64,000 nucleotides of DNA from Pogostemon cablin (taxonomy: Eukaryota > Streptophyta > Magnoliopsida > Lamiales > Lamiaceae), in contig CM042965.1 in NCBI GenBank assembly GCA_023678885.1, forward strand, positions 34,577,777 through 34,641,776. The letters are read 5' to 3'. The notes under the pieces were generated by a model. That model had not been told where the DNA came from, did no database searches, and saw nothing but the letters and a program-made list of their open reading frames with translations. The translations under genes and the position numbers were made by a program. This document shows, piece by piece, positions 57,159 to 64,000 of this stretch (positions within the stretch are counted from its first letter, which is position 1; each line of letters begins with the position of its first letter).

Positions 57159-58508
57159 ATGGCTCCTCTCAGAATTGCAGTTAGAAGACCTTCTATCTTG
57201 AAGCATTCAGAGTTGCAAACTGAAGAGATTCAAAAGATAGCTCCACTCAAGATTGCGATAAGAAGGCCTGCTGCATCAAAGCCTCCAGAGTTGCAAACTG
57301 AAAAGGTTGGAGTCGTTACAAGAAGTATTCCCAAAGGCTCCATAGAGGCAAACCATATGGTGGAGATTACTCTCAACAAGCCATTGCACGGGGACAAGAG
57401 TGGTGAAAATGTTTCTACTTGCTCAACTCCTCGCTCCACGCCAAGCTCATCATCTACCTCAACTGAAGTTGCAGTGATGACGACAAGTTCTATGACCATT
57501 GAGGATCAACTCGCAAATATGATGAGAGCCATTGAAGGACTCAACAAGCACATGGAAGCTCAAGACGTAAAAATCTCCATACTTATGAAGAAAATGGAGA
57601 ATGTGGAGACAAGTCCTACAAATGAGAAACAAGTTGAGGATGAGCGCGAGAAAGGAGACTCAGCGAAACACCATCCTTTTGAAAGGAAGCCATTTGAAGA
57701 AAAAATACAAGTTTCAACTGACAAAATGCTTCCTGTGAACCAACTGAAAAATATCGTTTTAGAAACGATAAAAGATAAGTTTGAAGGGAGCTCAAAATCC
57801 CTTGTTGCCTACAAGAAGCCATATACAAAGAGAATTGACAACTTGAGGATGCCAACTGACTATCAACCTCCCAAGTTTCAACAATTTGACGGCAAAGGCA
57901 ACCCAAGACAACATGTGGCACATTTCGTCGAGACATGCAATGATGCTGGGACCTACGGAGATCACATGGTGAGACAGTTTGTCCGCTCTCTAAAAGAAAA
58001 TGCGTTCGATTGGTATATCAACTTGGAAGCCAACACCATCGACAGTTGGGGGCAAATGGAAAAAGTGTTCCTCAACCGCTTCTACGGCACACGAAGAACT
58101 GTTAGCATGATGGAGCTAATAAATACTCGTCAAAGTGATGAAGAATATGTCATCGAATACATCAACAGATGGAGGTGCCTCAACCTCAATTGCAAAGAGA
58201 AGCTGTCAATAACTTCAGCTATTGAAATGTGCATTCAAGGGATGCCATGGAATCTTCGTTACATACTCCAAGGAATTCAGCCAAAGACTTTTGAAGAGTT
58301 GGCTACAAGAGCTCACGACATGGAGTTGAGCTTGACATCAAATGACATCGAATGGCCATCTATTCAAGACTCCAACGAGTTTGAGGATAGGCCTTTTGAT
58401 GAGCTCGTGGAAGACGAACCACAAACAAAGACTGCAGTTTCCATAAAGATTCATAGAAATGAAGTGGAAGCAAGAGAAAACAGTGCATCACAGGATTGGG
58501 GGCAATGA
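57159..58508 (+). CDS. Ty3/gypsy gag, complete ORF of 449 residues
   Basis: It is uninterrupted from ATG ([12 protein letters not shown]) to TGA. The N-terminal 60 residues contain an internal repeat ([10 protein letters not shown] / [10 protein letters not shown] and ELQTEEIQK / ELQTEKVG). A Ser/Thr-rich linker and a coiled-coil stretch ([20 protein letters not shown]) follow, then the Retrotrans_gag core: [60 protein letters not shown] and [16 protein letters not shown]. The C-terminus is acidic and ends before any zinc knuckle. Gag would assemble particles. The normal gag-pol junction is missing: repeats follow instead of protease. It is the longest intact ORF here after the antisense gene opposite it. 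Confidence 0.9.
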   Translation: MAPLRIAVRRPSILKHSELQTEEIQKIAPLKIAIRRPAASKPPELQTEKVGVVTRSIPKGSIEANHMVEITLNKPLHGDKSGENVSTCSTPRSTPSSSSTSTEVAVMTTSSMTIEDQLANMMRAIEGLNKHMEAQDVKISILMKKMENVETSPTNEKQVEDEREKGDSAKHHPFERKPFEEKIQVSTDKMLPVNQLKNIVLETIKDKFEGSSKSLVAYKKPYTKRIDNLRMPTDYQPPKFQQFDGKGNPRQHVAHFVETCNDAGTYGDHMVRQFVRSLKENAFDWYINLEANTIDSWGQMEKVFLNRFYGTRRTVSMMELINTRQSDEEYVIEYINRWRCLNLNCKEKLSITSAIEMCIQGMPWNLRYILQGIQPKTFEELATRAHDMELSLTSNDIEWPSIQDSNEFEDRPFDELVEDEPQTKTAVSIKIHRNEVEARENSASQDWGQ

Positions 58509-58760
58509 ACTGTTGACAAATCTCTCAAGTCAAAGCTCCTTGACACGAGCGAAAACTGTCCACATTATGCTCCTTGATACGAGCTTAAACTATCCAAAAT
58601 CTCTCAAGCCAACGCTCCTTGATATGAGCTAAAACTATCCACATGATACTCCTTGATATGAGTTTAAACTATCTGACACAAATAATGCAAGGCTCCTCGA
58701 CGCACGAGCCTAAACTGCATGCTACTCCTGGCCCGCACGAGTATAAACTGTGTACGGTAC
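58509..58760. repeat. CTCCTTGATACGAGCTTAAACT repeats after gag
   Basis: About six imperfect copies of GCTCCTTGAYAYGAGC-TAAACTRTCC spaced 30-45 bp apart. They are followed at about 58790-58840 by TTTGAGCTACGTAAATGACT and ATATGTAGGCAGC, a sequence type I recall from the non-coding region of plant gypsy elements. No coding function visible. Confidence 0.7.
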
Positions 58761-59049
58761 CCCCTATTCAAACCAAATCATGTCCCTTTGAGCTACGTAA
58801 ATGACTTGATTCTCTTTAAAGAGATATGTAGGCAGCTTAGTAATTCACTAAGTTCAGTCATGATTCAAGTTATTCTTATCAAGCTTATGAAAGAAGTAAA
58901 GAGATTGAGTATGAATGCAAGTACAGGAATTAAGTACAAGAGAAGAAAGAATAAATGCAATAATAACAAATAAAGAAGAATAAAAGGAAGAATCAGCTTT
59001 ATTGATGAAGTCATTAAAGATTCAATACAAGGGAAAGTGCAAAATAAAA
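58761..59049. other. spacer between gag repeats and the antisense PMD gene
   Basis: No protease, RT or integrase. The 3' end of the antisense gene begins at 59050. AT-rich with AAATAAA-type runs at 58965-58985. Confidence 0.5.
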
Positions 59050-61826
59050 TTAAAAGGTATGAGTAAGTGGCAGTTCTTCACGCGCAGATTCCAGGGCTTG
59101 CTTCACATCCTCCAACTTTTCAATAGCAGAATCGCTCAAGATCGGAGTCTTCTCAAGTTTGCGAACTCTGTCTTTGGCAGCCTGAGTATCAAGTCTTGCT
59201 TTCTCGAGAAGTTGGATTTCTTGATCCTTCATCTTCTTCAATTCAGCAATCTCTCTAGCCATCTCTTCCAGCTTGGTGTCAATGGTTTGCAGTTTATTTG
59301 CCCCTGCAGCTTCTTTTGCTTTGCAGTCAAGAACATGGTCCATCGCCTCAATCAAATATCTATCCACATCTTGCTGGGGTATACTATCAGTAGCCTTCGA
59401 TTGCATAGCATCATAAGCGTCGGCTTTGTCAAATAATTCATTCAAGGATAATTCTATGAAAGAATAGTTAATCCCTCGAAGTTTTTCCTTCCATCTCTCC
59501 ACCATTACAGATACTTCGCCCCTCATAGAAGACAATGACTTTAGGGGAATCTTCATAAGTTTCTCCCGAAAGTGCTTCCACATTAATGAAGCATATTTCT
59601 TATCAAAGTCATTAATGAACGCCTCACCAACAAAACGTGAGGGCTCTTGATCTTCAACTTCCATGATGTGTGGATGTGATGTCGACTCAATAAAGGGGTC
59701 AAGCTTGTCGGAGGTATCATCGGCAGTTTGCTTCGGAGTCACAACTGAGGTTGATCGATCTCGAATAGGTTCTTCAAGATTAGAGCCAAAGATTTCAAGA
59801 AAAACCTACAAGAAGGAAAAGATGTCAAGAATATATAAAAATTACGGATGCATACATGAAGATATAATCAAAAGAGTTCAAAAAAAACCTCATTTCTCTT
59901 CTCCGTATGAACCGGAGATCTGCTCCTTTTGGTCCTTTTCCAGCAACGGTCTGAACCAATACTCTCCACCGAGTGAGAAGCACTATGTTTCCTTCTACTG
60001 GCTTCCGTGGAGTTCCCTGCAATTGACTTTCGAGCAAGCTGAGCTCCTGGTAATAAAATATCTTGAGCACCTCCGGCATTGTCCGCAATACCAGAAATAT
60101 CTAAGTTTTCTTCTAAAGCATGTTCAGAAGCAGTTTCGGTTAAACTTGTTACATGATCTACGAAATAAGTACCATGTACACGGGATGACCACTCTTTATA
60201 TTCGGGTGTGCAAAATCTCCTGAATCCTGAAGGAGCGGACGGAAGAGAGGCTGTAGAGCGAGAATTGCGTAATGTGCACTGTCTCCAATACCGAAGCCCT
60301 TGCTCTAAAGAGACTTCACGGAGGTCTGATTGCATCTTTCCCGGAATGTCTTGGTAAAACCCAAATTGGCGACTAAACCGATGAGGACTGTACGGCTCAA
60401 CAAGGAAAACTCCATTTTGTCGCTGAGTAAGATAATTAGTGCGGATGGCAACAAAATAGCCCCAGTCGCGCCAAGATGTCTTGTCATCATGGTCAACAAA
60501 TGACAGTGGAGCTTGGCGAACGTTGCAGAATATGGTAGCATTATCTCCTACTTGAAGCCTTTTACGGGCATCGATCGCATCAAAATACTTCGCTCCATTT
60601 TCCCCGGAATATATCACCATGGCGGGTTTGGTCAACTCATGCGGAACTGCATGATGAGTGTTGAAATATTGAGCCAACCAAGCATACACAAAGTGAACTG
60701 GGAAGGTTGATTTAATTTCAGAAGGCCGTAGTGCATTTGAAATCTTATTCAAACCCCTGTAAATGCTTGTCAATACCGGAACGGCAAGACCAACTGATCT
60801 TTTAGTAGCCAGCAGGCTCGCTACCTTGAAAGTGCCGGGGCGTATCAAATCTACCTCGTCACTAGGGAAGACAAAAGAGCAAAGCCAACAGGCTAGATGA
60901 GCAGCTAAGTATGTCTCCTCTTGTTGTGCTTCAGCAATGCCAAGTTCTGTAAAAGGAACCATCTCCGCTGCAGTCCATTTCTTGTGAGCTCCAATAGCTC
61001 CCTTCGGATTATGAGTATTCTTGAGACGTGATTTGCCCTTCTTCTCGGTGCGAGGTGGAGGTCGCTTATGCTTTACAGTCTTGCGAAACCAAAACTCTAC
61101 CCACTCGGTAAGTGAGACATATTCACTATCAGCATTACTACGAAGCTTATGGTAAGCATGTAGTAAGTGCCGGCAGCTAGGTGGGATGCGTACACGATTG
61201 GCGTCCAACTCATTGAAGAGTTCAGGCTTGTCAGGCACTACCTCTTCTTATAAGTGACCAGCCAATGGTAGTCCAGCCCCGCTATGCAAATCCCATAAGG
61301 AGATTGACATTTCCCCGAAGGACGTCAGCAAAGTATTGGTAGCAGGGCACCACACCTCACAGAAGGATTTAATTATCTCGCAGTTGCAATCGTAAGTGAA
61401 CAAAGATGCAAAGACTGCATGGTAGAGCTTTATGTCCCAAAGAGCAGAGTAGCAACGGCTTAGGATATCTTCAGTCCAATCCCAGTACCCTTTAATGTAG
61501 TGGAAGTCACCAAGGAACTCGACTGACTGTCCCCACGCTGCATTATTATAGATTATCTGGCGCCCAAGTGTGTGCAGAGGAGTGGCGCTTGGATTCTCTT
61601 TGATATGATGAGCTCCTCTCAAGATTAAAACCTTGATTTTGTCCACGTACATATCTCTAGTCCATCCCGTCATGGCAAATTCACTTTCACGAGAGGGTTT
61701 CTATATAGGCTTCCCCAAGAGAGGTCTTTCAATCATGAGACGAGTCTTGTCTTGCTGGCGCCCGGTGTTAAAAATCACCAATTCACGTGTTGTGGAGGAC
61801 GTCTTCTCACTTGCAAATTGGACCAT
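59050..61826 (-). pseudogene. antisense plant mobile domain (PMD) protein gene
   Basis: Two exons, 61826-59889 and 59805-59050, are joined by an 83-bp intron with GT (59888-59887) and AG (59807-59806) ends. Together they give 897 codons in one frame. There are only two in-frame stops: TAG at 61703-61701 and TAA at 61250-61248, where Tyr is expected in GHLYEEVVPD. The PMD motifs run in order: YWDWTEDILSRC; CPATNTLLTSFGEMSISLWD; LHSGAGLPLAGHL; PELFNELDANRVRIPPSCRH; TEWVEFWFRK; ETYLAAHLACWLCSFVFPSD; LRPGTFKVASLLATKRS-like; FPVHFVYAWLAQYFNTHH; GLRYWRQC. The C-terminal part has a Lys/Arg-rich nuclear-signal-like segment (RCWKRTKRSRSP) and a long coiled coil (KLEEMAREIAELKKMKDQE). PMD proteins occur in plant Ty3/gypsy and Mutator-like elements and in the nuclear MAIN/MAIL family. 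The gene is opposite to gag. One or two base changes from intact. Confidence 0.85.
59806..59888 (-). other. intron of the PMD gene
   Basis: It has a donor GTTTTTTTTG after AAATGAG and an acceptor TTCTTGTAG before GTTTTTCTTGAAATC. Removing it joins KRNE to VFLEIFGSNLEEP in phase 0. Its presence means the antisense gene is expressed as its own spliced transcript rather than copied from cDNA in that orientation. Confidence 0.75.
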
Positions 61827-62200
61827 CTTGAAGTGGAGTCTACTGCAATAAAGAAAAGGAGAAGGGTGAGAGTTAATTTAAAATTGAATTAATTAAAGGA
61901 CCCCGAATAAATTCATGGGATCAATTAATTAATTCAAGATTATAATTAAACACACATGACAAAGGGAGTTAAGATGATGACAATAAGGGGTGATTAAATT
62001 GATTCATGTGTAAATTTAATTAATTTAAATTCAACATACAACATGATTTAATTTAATTTGGGCCCTAGAAATTGAAGATATATTTTGATAAACAAAGGCC
62101 CAAAACTTAAACTGGTTTAGGCCCAAAGTGTATTCATGCCCAACATTTGAACCATAAGCCCAAATCCATGGTTTAAAGTCTGGATCCAAATTCAAAACAA
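61827..62200. promoter_or_regulatory. putative upstream region of the PMD gene
   Basis: 374 bp lie upstream of the ATG. It is AT-rich with TTAATTAATT repeats at 61900-62040 and several GGCCCAAA / GGGCCC boxes (62061, 62097, 62133). GGGCC/GGCCCA elements are found in plant promoters, but no clear TATA box is placed correctly, so the call is an inference from position. Confidence 0.35.
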
Positions 62201-62319
62201 TGGGTCCAAAGTTTGATTATTCAAAAAAAAATGGGCCAAGTATAATTCCAAATGGAAAGCCCAATAAAGGGTCAAAATTGAGATGGTGGAGTCAAAATTG
62301 GTGGAAAAGACTTCTTCCT

Positions 62320-63420
62320 TCCAGAAGCGGAAAATCCAACGGAAATCAACTCTCCCGCACCGGAATTTCCACCACGCTGCCGCTACCGGGGCTTCCACCT
62401 TCCGCCGGTGATCGTCGTGCACGACGCCGTCGCCGTTTGAAGCACCACCACTCGACTGCGCCCATCGCCGCCCTCGGTGCCTCGCCAGCAGCCGCCGGTT
62501 TCCGCGCCCTCCACCATCAGCCGCCGCCACTGCCAAATCCACCGCACTGCCCACCGATCAACACCACCATCAGCGCCGCCGCCAGCAGCAACGCCACCAC
62601 TCACCATCGCGTCGGTCGCCTCGTCGCCAAACTGCCATCGCTGCGAATTATCGGGCGAACCCACCCCTCCATCTCCGCACACCATCGCCATTCGCTGCTA
62701 GCATCGAAGCCGCCTCGATCGCCAGTTGCCAGATCTCGATCGCCGCCACTTGCCGAGCCTCACCAGCAGCCGCCGGTTTCCAAACCCTCCAACGAGCCGC
62801 CGCCTCCGAAGAGACACAATCCGTCGTCACTTCGCTGCCGCCTCCTTCTCTTCGCCGCCACTTCGCAGTTGCCAAGATCGAAGTTGCCCTCTGCCCTGAA
62901 GTCAAGCCACCGTAGCGCGCAGCCAGATCTAGCCGTGTCTATCGACCGGTCGCCGTCCAGCCGCGCCGTTCGCCTTTTCGCCAGCCGCCGCCGCTGCAAA
63001 TTGATGCTCTCCCAGCCACCGGGATCAAACGCAGCCGCCGGAGAAGAATCACCGCAAGGCCGTTGACCTCCGAAATCGACGACCATTGGAGAAGCCCCTT
63101 CACCTGCTGCACACAATCGGTGACGGCCGCTGTTGAAAGCATCTCCGGGAGATGCCGCGTTAAAGGACGAACTGAAGCTACTATCTCCACTTGGCCGTCG
63201 CGCATAATTGCTTCTGGAACTGTGCTGTAGCCACCGCAATCGTCAACTGACGCCTTGCCGCGCTGTCCATTACCGCGGACCGTTGCCTCGCCAACAGCTG
63301 CTGCCATCTCTACAGCTTGACGATCGATCTTCCGCGATACACTCCAGCCGCTTCAAAGCGCCGCCACCACACCTTGCTGCCAGAACGACGACCACCAATG
63401 CCATCAGAACGTGATGCTTC
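62320..63420. other. GC-rich CCG-repeat stretch
   Basis: There is an abrupt change from AT-rich to strongly GC-rich DNA with dense CGCC/GCCGCC runs. Several overlapping frames stay open on both strands (62200-63066 plus, 288 codons; 62760-63239 minus), as expected from GC bias, with Pro/Ala/Arg/Ser-rich low-complexity products and no known domain. A direct repeat (CAGCAGCCGCCGGTTTCC at about 62487 and 62765, some 278 bp apart) suggests internal duplication. By position it is inside the gag/PMD element, between the antisense gene and the missing 3' LTR. Confidence 0.6.
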
Positions 63421-64000
63421 CCTTAATGTGAAATGTGACGCATTATTTTCTGAAGTTGAATACCTTCTTGGTAAATTCCTTAAGAACCACATGGGGCGAT
63501 ATTGTTCGCCGTTGATGTCTTTCATTCATTCCACAAAAGGGCACAATAGCATAATAAAGCAATTGAAACATGGTGTTGTGTCGCAAAATTCATTAAAAAA
63601 AAGTAATAAAAGGGGTGAGACAATTCACAAACTTGTTGAAATACAAGGTTATATGCACACATACAAAGAAGTAGGCAAAGAAGTAAACGAAAAGGAAAAT
63701 TGAGGGATTACACTGGACAATTGGTAATGGGTTGGCCGTGTAGCCGTGTTGTATAATCTGCAACAATGATCTTCCAAGAAAGCTGCAGGAGACAGAAAGG
63801 ATGCATTAGATGCAGTAAAAAAAATAGAAAGGAAGTAAAAAGACAAGAATTTCAGTTCTTACTGTATGTGGATGAAGAAAACAAATACACGGAGTCTCCT
63901 ATTATATAGTGAAGAGGCTGCAGCAAATTATGGGAGTAATTTGCATGATTGAAATCTTCCAGATTTCCTTTACTGCAAATAAAATTGATTGATTAAAAGG
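63421..64000. other. end of window, unassigned
   Basis: A plus-strand frame reaches from the GC-rich block to 63703 (SEVEYLLGKFLKNHMGRYCS), resembling no family I know. After it the sequence is AT-rich. The matching 3' LTR of the gag/PMD element is not visible before the window ends. Confidence 0.3.

Noticed and set aside
61860..62200. A 3' LTR of the gag/PMD element directly upstream of the PMD gene
   Set aside because: It shows no direct-repeat match to the sequence before 57087 and has no LTR-type ends.
62200..63066. 288-codon open frame as a gene
   Set aside because: Several frames on both strands are open at once in this GC-rich block, the product is Pro/Arg/Ser low-complexity, and no domain or splice context is seen.

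Overview
The window is nuclear DNA of a flowering plant, probably a eudicot. It is AT-rich, and every coding stretch I can identify belongs to a plant transposable element or to a plant gene fragment carried by one. I see no intact cellular gene, no rRNA or tRNA gene and no CRISPR array. The species cannot be named from the sequence.

Layout. (1) 973-22412: a minus-strand Ty3/gypsy retrotransposon of the Tat type, with LTRs of 609 and 601 bp. It carries gag, protease, RT, a second RNase H and integrase on the minus strand (21.75-15.9 kb). Two further ORFs run antisense on the plus strand between pol and the 3' LTR. The second antisense ORF is split by a 9.0-kb CACTA transposon (5611-14571, TSD TTT). 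That transposon carries fragments of at least two plant genes, a CLU/REC-type TPR gene and an autoinhibited Ca2+-ATPase, and was itself hit by a small non-autonomous LTR element (11358-12745). (2) 22413-32469: gene-free AT-rich DNA with a cluster of Stowaway-like MITEs, a fold-back element, tandem duplications and a T-rich degenerate repeat. (3) 32470-54956: a Mutator-like (Pack-MULE) element with a 9-bp TSD that carries a broken OVATE-family gene. That gene was split by a Ty1/copia element, Copia-A (32974-54568, TSD GAGAG). Copia-A was in turn invaded by a hAT element (35015-35807), a gag-only Athila-like element (36759-44494, TSD TCCAT) and a second copia element, Copia-B (45466-53698, TSD CAGAT). 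(4) 54957-64000: a MITE, then the left part of another Ty3/gypsy element: LTR, PBS and a complete gag on the plus strand, no pol, and an almost intact antisense gene for a plant mobile domain (PMD) protein (61826-59050), followed by a GC-rich stretch.

The nests give a relative order of events: MULE, then Copia-A, then hAT, Athila-like element and Copia-B; and Tat element, then CACTA, then the small LTR element. All three large autonomous-type polyproteins are broken by stops, frameshifts or lost catalytic residues. The best preserved coding units are the gag at 57159-58508 and the antisense PMD gene opposite it. This gag plus antisense-PMD unit without pol is the most interesting candidate system here. 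Gene-fragment capture by both a CACTA and a MULE in one window is the second theme.
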